Shown here in pieces: positions 62,901 through 64,000 of a stretch of 64,000 nucleotides of DNA. Origin of the DNA: Crossaster papposus. Its lineage: Eukaryota > Echinodermata > Asteroidea > Velatida > Solasteridae. A program made the position numbers and the translations under genes. Where the stretch lies: assembly GCA_037893245.1 (NCBI GenBank), contig JBAIAA010000443.1, forward strand, positions 992,001-1,056,000, read 5' to 3'. Under the pieces are notes generated by a model. That model saw nothing but the letters and a program-made list of their open reading frames with translations. It had not been told where the DNA came from and did not search any database. The first letter of the stretch is position 1. Each line of letters opens with the position of its first letter.

Positions 62901-64000
62901 CTCATTGCCTGACACTGTAGTAAGCAGTGCCTGCTATATATCCCCTATCTCCATGTATCGTAGGCTGTTAGCTGAGACCGCCCTGATTGACAGAATAGAC
63001 CTGCAGAGTACAGGTACATGTACGATATCTCTCTTTGACAGCACATTGCCTGACACTGTAGTAAGCAGTGCCTGCTATATATCCTCTATCTCCATGTATT
63101 GTAGGCCGTTAGCCGAGACGGCCCTGATTGACAGAATAGACCTGCAGAGTACAGGTACGATATCTCTCTTTGACAGCTCATTGCCTGACACTGTAGTAAG
63201 CAGTGCCTGCTATATATCCCCTATCTCCATGTATCGTAGGCTGTTAGCTGAGACGGCCCTGATTGACAGAATAGACCTGCAGAGTACAGGTACGATATCT
63301 CTCTTTGACAGCTCATTGCCTGACACTGTAGTAAGCAGTGCCTGCTATATATCCCCTATCTCCATGTATCGTAGGCTGTTAGCTGAGACCGCCCTGATTG
63401 ACAGAATAGACCTGCAGAGTACAGGTACATGTACGATATCTCTCTTTGACAGCACATTGCCTGACACTGTAGTAAGCAGTGCCTGCTATATATCCTCTAT
63501 CTCCATGTATTGTAGGCCGTTAGCCGAGACGGCCCTGATTGACAGAATAGACCTGCAGAGTACAGGTACGATATCTCTCTTTGACAGCACATTGCCTGAC
63601 ACTGTAGTGAGCAGTGCCTGCTATATCTCCCCTATCTCCATGTATCGTAGGCTGTTAGCCGAGACGGCCTTAATTGACAGAATAGATCGGCAGAGTACAG
63701 GTACGATATCTCTCTTTGGCGGCACATTGCCTGACACTATAGTAAGCAGTGCCTGCTATATATCCCCTATCTCCAAGTATCGTAGGCTGTTAGCTGAGAC
63801 GGCCCTGATTGACAGAATAGACCCGCAGAGTTACAGGTACGATATCTCTCTTTGACGGCACATTGCCTGACACTGTAGTAAGCACTGTCTGCTATATCTC
63901 CATGTATCATAGGCCGTTAGCCGAGACGGCCCTGATTGACAGAATAGACCCGCAGAGTTACAGGTACGATATCTCTCTTTGACGGCACATTGCCTGACAC
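29850..64000 (+). CDS. NPHP1: NPHP1 (nephrocystin-1), multi-exon gene, 5' first exon and 3' end not seen
   Basis: Nephrocystin-1 is a scaffold of the ciliary transition zone and of cell junctions. In vertebrates it binds NPHP4 and RPGRIP1L, and through its SH3 domain p130Cas and PYK2. Twenty-three exons were traced here. Order: N-terminal coiled coil (exons 1-4 of this list), a long K/E-rich then acidic region (exons 5-7), an SH3 domain (exons 8-9, with DGWW and GLVPSTYL), a short linker, then the nephrocystin homology domain with AMGAIPSGFRPST, TWKFSP, ELSCGWV and GGTPYE motifs. All junctions keep codon phase: the first 22 exons sum to 2,627 bp and end in phase 2, as exon 23 requires. The coding start, about 20 residues in the human protein, was not found and probably lies upstream. 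The C-terminal part is beyond the window. Identity rests on many short motifs in the right order plus the SH3 and acidic layout. Confidence 0.93.
30196..30575. mobile_element. GGTAGTATACACC-family MITE, copy 2
   Basis: From ATACACCATTGTTAATTGC to GTACATACTACCTTTAAGG. Same order of marks as the 20.19-kb copy, including GGGGGTTGTATTTCATAG and GTCCGGCGATCGCGAA. It lies in an NPHP1 intron next to the 30585-30960 repeat. Confidence 0.82.
30585..30960. repeat. Dispersed repeat, unbroken copy
   Basis: Matches both halves of the repeat split by the Mutator-like element (2960-3138 and 6285-6510). It runs from GGAATGCTGCAGCTATTGGG to AAATTAAACGTAGATACACA. Confidence 0.78.
31054..31114 (+). CDS. NPHP1: NPHP1 coding exon B, likely GC donor
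   Basis: The acceptor is ttttgacag. The split codon AG|G gives Arg, followed by SKDLIKKATKLEQRVTKHTK, a coiled-coil segment. The reading frame joins the next exon in phase 0 only if the donor is AAAG|gcatgt, a GC-AG intron. No GT near the exon end gives a good alternative. Confidence 0.8.
31956..32030 (+). CDS. NPHP1: NPHP1 coding exon C
   Basis: The acceptor is gtgcactag and the donor AAG|gtaagt. It is 75 bp, phase 0 at both ends. It encodes SKESAPVNRFNEVKADELKR, matching the human ESAPVANYNQRKEEE region at the end of the coiled coil. Confidence 0.88.
32205..32255. repeat. 12-bp minisatellite GCGTCTGCCCCG
   Basis: Four copies of (G/C)CGTCTGCCCC(G/A) in an NPHP1 intron. The open frame reads ASAPASAPASAP but has no other support. 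Confidence 0.8.
33245..33628. mobile_element. GGTAGTATACACC-family MITE, copy 3 (inverted)
   Basis: From CTTTAAAGGTAGGATACACC, with GCAGATATCC near the left end, to GTGTATACTACCTTTAA. Internal GATCGC, GCTAGATATCCTGTAA and CATTCATGATAATTCAAG are complements of the marks in copy 1. Confidence 0.82.
34199..34260 (+). CDS. NPHP1: NPHP1 coding exon D
   Basis: The acceptor is tggtttgcag and the donor TTCCG|gtcagc. It is 62 bp, phase 0 to phase 2. It encodes NRLEKLKESLIPDETEEEYF, the end of the N-terminal helix and the start of the acidic stretch. Confidence 0.85.
34600..34690 (-). repeat. Possible tRNA-like repeat
   Basis: On the - strand GGTTCAAATCC is a good B box, with GATGGGCCGTAGCAG 50 bp upstream as a poor A box. 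It may be a SINE head or tRNA relic; a real tRNA fold was not built. Confidence 0.3.
34747..35805. mobile_element. GGTAGTATACACC-family MITE, copy 4, split by hAT-like insert
   Basis: The left part is 34747-35035 (TATTGGTAATTGCTTGAATT, GTCCGAAGTTTTACAATC); the right part resumes at 35764 (CAAATGAGTAAGATATTCTG). The break coincides with the target duplication of the insert. Confidence 0.78.
35036..35763. mobile_element. 728-bp hAT-like non-autonomous transposon
   Basis: The ends CAGGGGGGGGGCGGAGGGGG and CCCCCTCCGCCCCCTCCTG are inverted repeats. An exact 8-bp duplication CAAATGAG (35028-35035 and 35764-35771) flanks it. Five uninterrupted copies of the host MITE show the empty site. The 130-codon - frame inside has no transposase motif. 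Confidence 0.88.
36050..36907 (+). CDS. NPHP1: NPHP1 coding exon E, very large charged exon
   Basis: The acceptor is cccctttttttag; the donor is GTGACAG|gtgaaa. It is 858 bp, open throughout, and phase 2 at both ends. It encodes about 285 residues: an acidic start, an S/R/K-rich patch (SRLSLFRRSSKTARD), a K/E-rich helix of about 80 residues, a D/E/N-rich stretch of about 70 residues, and a basic tail ending KKGWKLFQRHSD. Vertebrate NPHP1 has only some tens of acidic residues here, so most of this exon is an extra segment. Low complexity makes homology weak; the exon call rests on the open frame, splice sites and phase. Confidence 0.85.
37392..38132. mobile_element. 741-bp MITE with TAATACCCCTGTCA ends
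   Basis: TAATACCCCTGTCACACCGG mirrors CCGGTCTGACAGGGGTATTA. The inside is rich in GCGTAGTGAGAGCG and related motifs on one side. The open - frames (to 145 codons, LRSHYALTT repeats) come from that simple structure. Confidence 0.78.
38797..38823. repeat. ACATGT microsatellite
   Basis: Four ACATGT units in a row. The same hexamer is scattered through the window (for example 41311, 54964). Confidence 0.85.
39278..39547 (+). CDS. NPHP1: NPHP1 coding exon F, acidic region
   Basis: The acceptor is ccaaatttcag; the donor is GAAGAAGA|gtaagg. It is 270 bp, phase 2 at both ends. It encodes a T/S/K-rich start, then an E/D-rich tract with a near-duplicate EEVSVEDE module, matching the glutamate-rich segment before the SH3 domain in known nephrocystins. 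The end of the exon is a short in-frame repeat. Confidence 0.85.
39653..39775. repeat. Partial MITE next to an NPHP1 acceptor
   Basis: TCAAAGTGGACACGGTCCTT and TTTCAACAAAAGATTTTCC match the left half of the MITE at 43891. The fragment ends a few bases before the acceptor of exon G. Confidence 0.72.
39778..39940 (+). CDS. NPHP1: NPHP1 coding exon G, acidic region before SH3
   Basis: The acceptor is tcatatttag; the donor is placed at GATGAAGGG|gtaggc so that the frame meets exon H in phase 0. It encodes a run of E, then nine D, then YEDDSQYEEELGG. A donor at GACG|gtgttt is possible but breaks phase. The intron just upstream ends inside a piece of the MITE family seen at 43.9 and 58.2 kb. Confidence 0.75.
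39960..40215. repeat. MITE fragment followed by an 18-bp minisatellite
   Basis: 39960-40075 is a decayed half of the MITE in the centre of the 3.3-kb foldback (GGAGCTGCTATAAAGCAC, TTATCAGCCAAAA). 40078-40215 repeats CTGGCCGACTACTCA with variants six to eight times. Confidence 0.7.
40276..40370 (+). CDS. NPHP1: NPHP1 coding exon H, SH3 domain first half
   Basis: The acceptor is ttgtcgtggaag and the donor ACCAG|gtttgt; phase 0 to 2. It encodes FEAVCDFVPEQTEDLGFKRG followed by DIITIINT: the ALYDY-like strand, RT loop and n-Src strand of an SH3 domain. Confidence 0.92.
40440..40790. mobile_element. ATTCATAAATACC-type element, partial
   Basis: It begins ATTCATAAATACCTGTGACA, and contains TTTAGCCATTCCTATTGGTT, CATATGAAGTCTGGT and GCACGTGCGCGAGGCACATA. 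The same blocks in the same order lie at 49.47-50.39 kb; a piece also lies at 34455-34530. Confidence 0.68.
41504..41745. mobile_element. 242-bp TTAA-flanked MITE, copy 1
   Basis: TTAA at both ends, then CCAGTTCGCGCCGG inverted at CCGGCGCGAACTGG. Other copies are at 48606, 51155, 52601, 53108 (half) and 58800. TTAA flanks indicate piggyBac-type mobilisation. The small frames MTYINAKF... recur because the copies are alike. Confidence 0.88.
41858..41927 (+). CDS. NPHP1: NPHP1 coding exon I, SH3 domain second half
   Basis: The acceptor is tttttttttcag and the donor CTCAAG|gtgtgc; phase 2 to 0. It encodes REDGWWMAEDEEGNRG then LVPSTYLK: the conserved WW pair, the G of the distal loop and the closing LVPxxYL of SH3 domains. 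Confidence 0.93.
42549..42600 (+). CDS. NPHP1: NPHP1 coding exon J
   Basis: The acceptor is catttatttcag and the donor GATGAAG|gtatct. It is 52 bp, phase 0 to 1. It encodes LKKEYGDYRDLQSPEDE, the linker after the SH3 domain. Confidence 0.82.
42788..43560. mobile_element. Inverted-repeat element, GTTTTCCTAGTTCCGGAT ends
   Basis: GTTTTCCTAGTTCCGGATCG at 42789 mirrors ATCCGGAACTAGGAAAAC at 43540. The pair of motifs also recurs inside (43338 GATCCGGAACTAG, 43507). The interior has a CCATGGAGACATTTCTCCATGG palindrome (two halves) at 43251. Confidence 0.55.
43690..43854. repeat. 165-bp perfect-looking hairpin
   Basis: Arms GGTAATAACAGTGCGAGAAC ... GCTGGTAATGGA around a CTCGCCTTCGGCTCG-type loop. 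The loop CCTTCGGCTCG is the same as in the hairpins at 7.2 and 51.96 kb, though the arms differ. Confidence 0.85.
43891..44232. mobile_element. TAGGAAAGGGCATGATGTGA MITE, copy 1
   Basis: The ends TAGGAAAGGGCATGATGTGA and TCACATCATGCCCTTTCCTA, less one base; arms continue through CTTAGCAGGATG and TTTCAACAAAAGATTT. A second full copy is at 58169-58544. Confidence 0.83.
44697..44730 (+). CDS. NPHP1: NPHP1 coding exon K (34-bp microexon)
   Basis: The acceptor is gattttgctgtag and the donor AAATC|gtaagt; phase 1 to 2. It encodes DPARVQGGHQK. Its support is phase agreement with both neighbours and strong splice sites. The sequence itself has little recognisable similarity, so it is less sure than the others. 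Confidence 0.65.
45528..45570 (+). CDS. NPHP1: NPHP1 coding exon L
   Basis: The acceptor is ttttcatttcag and the donor GAATGAG|gtaaca. It is 43 bp, phase 2 to 0. It encodes GVELWKGLRKAVNE, matching the human HWSAVQKAISE helix before the nephrocystin homology domain. Confidence 0.82.
46135..46215 (+). repeat. Possible tRNA-like SINE head
   Basis: TAGCTTAGAGGATAATG could be an A box and GGGTTCAAATTCG a B box, 45 bp apart. No SINE body was recognised. Confidence 0.3.
46674..47620 (-). mobile_element. piggyBac-like element, internally deleted
   Basis: TTAACACTTTGAGTGCC at 46674 is the exact inverted match of GGCACTCAAAGTGTTAA at 47604-47620. TTAA ends and this type of terminal repeat are piggyBac traits. 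Next to the right end are two copies of GACGGAAATTTCCGTCTTTG-like palindromes (47532, 47583). The - strand holds the first coding exon of a transposase-like protein. Confidence 0.8.
47286..47390 (-). pseudogene. First exon of piggyBac-like transposase (remnant)
   Basis: ATG at 47390; it encodes MATAKRCFSVALAEANEVF, then ADSDSENDYFPSDDED, and ends at GATGAAGAT|gtaagt, a good donor. An acidic S/D/E N-terminus ahead of the catalytic domain is usual in piggyBac transposases. No catalytic DDD domain remains between here and the left end, so the gene is not functional. Confidence 0.6.
48491..48575 (+). CDS. NPHP1: NPHP1 coding exon M, start of nephrocystin homology domain
   Basis: The acceptor is tttttaaaataaag and the donor CAAGAAG|gtaaag; phase 0 to 1. 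It encodes TSVTDVLTAMGAIPSGFRPS then TTARLLQE. The human protein has VDVLTTMGAIPAGFRPST at this place; this was the strongest single match. Confidence 0.93.
48606..48840. mobile_element. 242-bp TTAA MITE family, copy 2 (diverged)
   Basis: TTAACCAGTTCGCGC at the left, CGAACTGGGTCAA at the right. Internal CATTTGAATTCACGGAAAAA and ATCCGAGATGGGTTCAGGCC match the family. It sits 30 bp after exon M of NPHP1. Confidence 0.75.
49368..49459 (+). CDS. NPHP1: NPHP1 coding exon N
   Basis: The acceptor is cgtttgttatag and the donor AATCAG|gtaata; phase 1 to 0. It encodes LKPRLSQSHLAFKDLFWNPT, matching human [20 protein letters not shown]. Confidence 0.92.
49470..50590. mobile_element. ATTCATAAATACC-type element enlarged by a minisatellite
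   Basis: It starts ATTCATAAATACCTGAGACA 10 bp after exon N, shares TATGAAGTCTGGTG and GGCACATACCAATAAAA blocks with the 40.44-kb copy, and differs by the array between them. Confidence 0.7.
49620..50285. repeat. CGTGTCTATCATGAG minisatellite
   Basis: 15-bp units CGTGTCTATCATGAG at 49690-49960, then longer units joining CGTGTCTATCGTG and CGTCTATC(G/A)TGAG to about 50275. Roughly 40 units with higher-order 26-bp periods on the right. In the 40.6-kb copy of the host element the same place holds only CGTCTATTACGTGCACG. Confidence 0.9.
50839..50935 (+). CDS. Short acidic ORF, uncertain
   Basis: ATG at 50839, MASEDDSSGPGSAYSTESDE then ISAVSLGPTSE and stop. It looks like the acidic start of a transposase or other multi-exon protein, but no continuing exon or donor is clear and it lies inside an NPHP1 intron. 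I do not recognise it. Confidence 0.2.
51155..51396. mobile_element. 242-bp TTAA MITE family, copy 3
   Basis: TTAACCAGTTCGCGCCGGGA to ATCCGGCGCGAACTGGTTAA; intact ends. It is opposite in orientation to copy 1. Confidence 0.88.
51621..51696 (+). CDS. NPHP1: NPHP1 coding exon O
   Basis: The acceptor is ttttggcttgacag and the donor GGAGCAG|gtcagt; phase 0 to 1. It encodes IRTRTSRVQKIVSLIMLKNM then PQVGA, aligning with human [20 protein letters not shown]. A different frame over the same bases is also open but has no similarity. Confidence 0.88.
51930..52483. mobile_element. Hairpin-bearing element, second copy
   Basis: The hairpin at about 51960-52065 has the same GAGCCGAAGGCGAGG loop and arms as at 7.2 kb; the body from CATTCATAAATACC (52088) to AGGTATTTATGAATT matches 7358-7940 with deletions, plus an unrelated segment at about 52230-52350. 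Confidence 0.75.
52601..52843. mobile_element. 242-bp TTAA MITE family, copy 4
   Basis: AACCAGTTCGCGCCGGGATT to CGGCGCGAACTGGTTAA. The left TTAA has changed to TTGAA. Confidence 0.85.
53108..53226. mobile_element. 242-bp TTAA MITE family, half copy 5
   Basis: Only the half with GTCGGAAATATCAGGGTGTG and the end TTAGGGCGAACTGGTTAA is present. It is closest to the diverged copy at 48.6 kb, in opposite orientation. Confidence 0.7.
53274..53326 (+). CDS. NPHP1: NPHP1 coding exon P
   Basis: The acceptor is tctacatgtacag and the donor GACAAG|gtgagc; phase 1 to 0. It encodes LETKTRHVRLAVFDRDK, matching human RHVRLCLFDGNK. Confidence 0.92.
54194..55300 (+). mobile_element. DNA transposon carrying a THAP domain (copy 2)
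   Basis: The ends are TTAAAGGAAACATG and, less clear, TTAGACTGCTTGTTTCCTTTAA-type sequence at about 55279-55299 (two short matches). It matches copy 1 (21.03 kb) through the leader and THAP exon, and again at GTCAATTTCTGGACGGCAAA and ACTAGAACCAGTTTTGCTT. Confidence 0.75.
54541..54900 (+). pseudogene. THAP zinc-finger domain, interrupted by TAG TGA (copy 2)
   Basis: From the ATG at 54541: MPTRCVSAGCSKTTKDRVSL, then YLFPADPKYRRIWTAKVKL and RAKWSRRA, then TAG TGA, then in the same frame CSDHFERSCFD and, further on, LKSDAVPTIF. These are all parts of a THAP domain: Cys-x4-Cys, the Trp, Cys-x2-His and the closing AVPTIF box. Only the two stops break it. Copy 1 shares the TGA, so the break predates the separation of the copies. 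The antisense strand has an open MDDRESS frame in both copies. Confidence 0.8.
55424..55498 (+). CDS. NPHP1: NPHP1 coding exon Q
   Basis: The acceptor is tttgctctgacag and the donor CCAAAG|gtaccg. It is 75 bp, phase 0. It encodes VLSNIHTVQATHIESDPKTW then KFSPK, matching human VLSNIHTVRATW and KTWTFSP. Confidence 0.94.
56334..56688. mobile_element. MITE, long TIRs (copy 2)
   Basis: Same ends as 19334-19705 (AATTGACCATTTGCGTGTGG). The centre reads in the opposite direction (CATAGTTACGTTAGAGACGC). Confidence 0.85.
56765..57190 (-). repeat. Old dispersed repeat, SINE-like
   Basis: AATAATAATAACACTGGATT, TATATAGCGCACGTATCTAC, CAAAGCACTGTGCC and then AAGTGCCTTGCTCATGGGCA with CTAAACCCACAACCTGCAGC. 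These blocks recur in many animal genomes; the last resembles a degraded tRNA-like head on the - strand with an (AAT)n tail at the left. No gene. Confidence 0.5.
57319..57391 (+). CDS. NPHP1: NPHP1 coding exon R
   Basis: The acceptor is tttttcccag and the donor ACATAG|gtaact; phase 0 to 1. It encodes MTTMLPSSSDGNCFVRTNHA, matching human LPCLLDGDCFIRSNSA. Confidence 0.9.
57480..58160. other. Intron, no gene or repeat recognised
   Basis: AT-rich NPHP1 intron with short frames only. Nothing stands out except ATGATGATTATTATATC simple sequence at 57830. Confidence 0.5.
58169..58544. mobile_element. TAGGAAAGGGCATGATGTGA MITE, copy 2, with inner minisatellite
   Basis: CTAGGAAAGGACATGATGC mirrors CATCATGCCCTTTCC. 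Inside, 58275-58398 repeats an 18-bp unit TTCCAAATTCACATCCTC seven times; the same motif occurs once or twice in the 43.9-kb copy. Confidence 0.83.
58643..58680 (+). CDS. NPHP1: NPHP1 coding exon S (38 bp)
   Basis: The acceptor is cttttatttcag and the donor GAACA|gtaagt; phase 1 to 0. It encodes GILFEVCVSYVRT, matching human GILFELGISYIRN. Confidence 0.92.
58800..59041. mobile_element. 242-bp TTAA MITE family, copy 6
   Basis: TTAACCAGTTCGCGCTGGGA to ATCCGGCGCGAACTGGTTAA, intact TTAA at both ends. Confidence 0.88.
59212..59530. mobile_element. GGTAGTATACACC-family MITE, copy 5
   Basis: TAGATACACCATTGGTAATT to ATGGTTTATCCTACCTTGAA. It is shorter than the other copies and lacks the GGATATCTAGCGCAA block. 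Confidence 0.75.
59657..59742 (+). CDS. NPHP1: NPHP1 coding exon T
   Basis: The acceptor is gatttctgcag and the donor AACAA|gtaatt; phase 0 to 2. It encodes KTGKKGELSCGWVHLPLFDE, matching human TGERGELSCGWVFLKLFD. Confidence 0.94.
60053..60335. repeat. 21-bp minisatellite
   Basis: The unit GGCGGTACAGTGACGATTTGA is repeated about 13 times; the last few have CAGTACAG in place of CGGTACAG. The repeat is a multiple of three and stays open (RYSDDLR), but there is no gene support. Confidence 0.95.
60893..60969 (+). CDS. NPHP1: NPHP1 coding exon U
   Basis: The acceptor is ctgttgcacag and the donor AAAAG|gtgaga; phase 2 to 1. It encodes VYELPIKGGTPYEQDVEVDP then SISRK, matching human GGTPYEKGIEVDPSISRR. 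Confidence 0.94.
61085..61455. mobile_element. GGTAGTATACACC-family MITE, copy 6
   Basis: AAAGGTAATTGTTAATTGCT, GGGGGGTTGTATTTTATAG, GATATCTAGCGCAATCATTT and TCTGCAAACGGTC in family order. The right end runs into TAACCTAACCTAACCTAACC at 61456. Confidence 0.78.
61751..61850 (+). CDS. NPHP1: NPHP1 coding exon V
   Basis: The acceptor is tttgtatttag and the donor CTTAGA|gtgagt; phase 1 to 2. It encodes KIRNMMTANRSPRLVVKLSM, matching human QIMTMRRQPQLLVKLRSL. Confidence 0.88.
62060..62630. other. Intron before the exon array
   Basis: AT-rich with T runs. AATCTGATTCCCTGACACTG at 62234 and GTCAGGGAACCAGAC at 62306 form a short inverted pair 60 bp apart. No gene. Confidence 0.45.
62631..62743 (+). 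CDS. NPHP1: NPHP1 coding exon W, first copy of an amplified exon
   Basis: The acceptor is ttttttcctgacag, phase 2 in. It encodes TLPDTVVSSACYISPMSMYR, then RLLAETALIDRIDLQST, aligning with human [20 protein letters not shown] and KDRMSLQST. A donor ACAG|gtacga fits the end, but the frame also stays open straight through the following 22 bp into the next copy. The exon end is therefore uncertain (see the array entry). Confidence 0.85.
62631..64000 (+). repeat. NPHP1: Tandem array of an NPHP1 exon, 11 copies seen, continues past window
   Basis: Unit starts lie at 62633, 62768, 62903, 63044, 63179, 63314, 63455, 63590, 63725, 63861 and 63988. Spacings are 135 or 141 bp for the first eight intervals, all multiples of three, so the frame is open to 63855. 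Intervals nine and ten are 136 and 127 bp, because of a T insertion (GAGTTACAGG) and a 9-bp loss, and break the frame. Each unit keeps a possible acceptor (ctctttgacag) and donor (ACAG|gtacga). A three-unit (411 bp) higher-order period is visible: the 141-bp units recur every third copy, and the variant TATTGTAGGCCGTTAGCCGA is in units 4 and 7. Read through, the array would encode 45/47-residue repeats with GTISLFDS joining them. Confidence 0.92.

Overview
This is eukaryotic DNA: introns with GT..AG borders, a tRNA-derived SINE, DIRS and LTR retrotransposons, and many short inverted-repeat (MITE) families. Frequent ACATGTACATGT runs, DIRS elements, TTAA-flanked MITEs and a broad-range invertebrate type of SINE suggest a marine invertebrate, perhaps an echinoderm, hemichordate or lancelet. 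This placement is an inference; the sequence does not fix the species.

One host gene is recognised with confidence. It is nephrocystin-1 (NPHP1), on the + strand, from 29850 past the right edge. I traced 23 exons by protein similarity, splice signals and codon phase, and every junction is in phase. The protein runs coiled coil, a large K/E-rich and acidic region, an SH3 domain, then the nephrocystin homology domain. The first coding exon (about 20 residues in the human protein) and the C-terminus are not seen. Two points stand out. Exon 5 is about 860 bp, far larger than the matching part of the vertebrate protein. The last visible exon sits in a tandem array of 135/141-bp units (62.63-64.0 kb) that stays open for nine copies and runs off the window.

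1-29.8 kb is almost all mobile and repetitive DNA. A PIF/Harbinger-like MITE lies at 2.29 kb. A Mutator-like element with 179-bp inverted ends and a perfect 9-bp target duplication spans 3.14-6.28 kb and holds a 947-bp foldback. At 7.03-14.86 kb is a nested stack: an outer palindromic element, split by two head-to-head LTRs that meet at a palindromic tRNA-Leu primer-binding site, which are in turn split by a hairpin element and an hAT-like element; the outer element also holds a roughly 203-bp satellite. Two minisatellites of one 16-bp family lie in opposite orientation at 15.24-16.1 and 17.57-18.15 kb. A SINE lies at 16.36 kb, a transposon carrying a broken THAP domain at 21.0 kb, and two decayed DIRS-like retrotransposons on the - strand at 22.1-28.3 kb.

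29.8-64 kb holds NPHP1 with introns full of MITEs. These include six copies of a GGTAGTATACACC-type family (one just upstream at 20.2 kb), six of a 242-bp TTAA-flanked family, a second THAP transposon copy, a piggyBac-like remnant and several minisatellites. No prokaryotic features, rRNA genes or CRISPR arrays are present.
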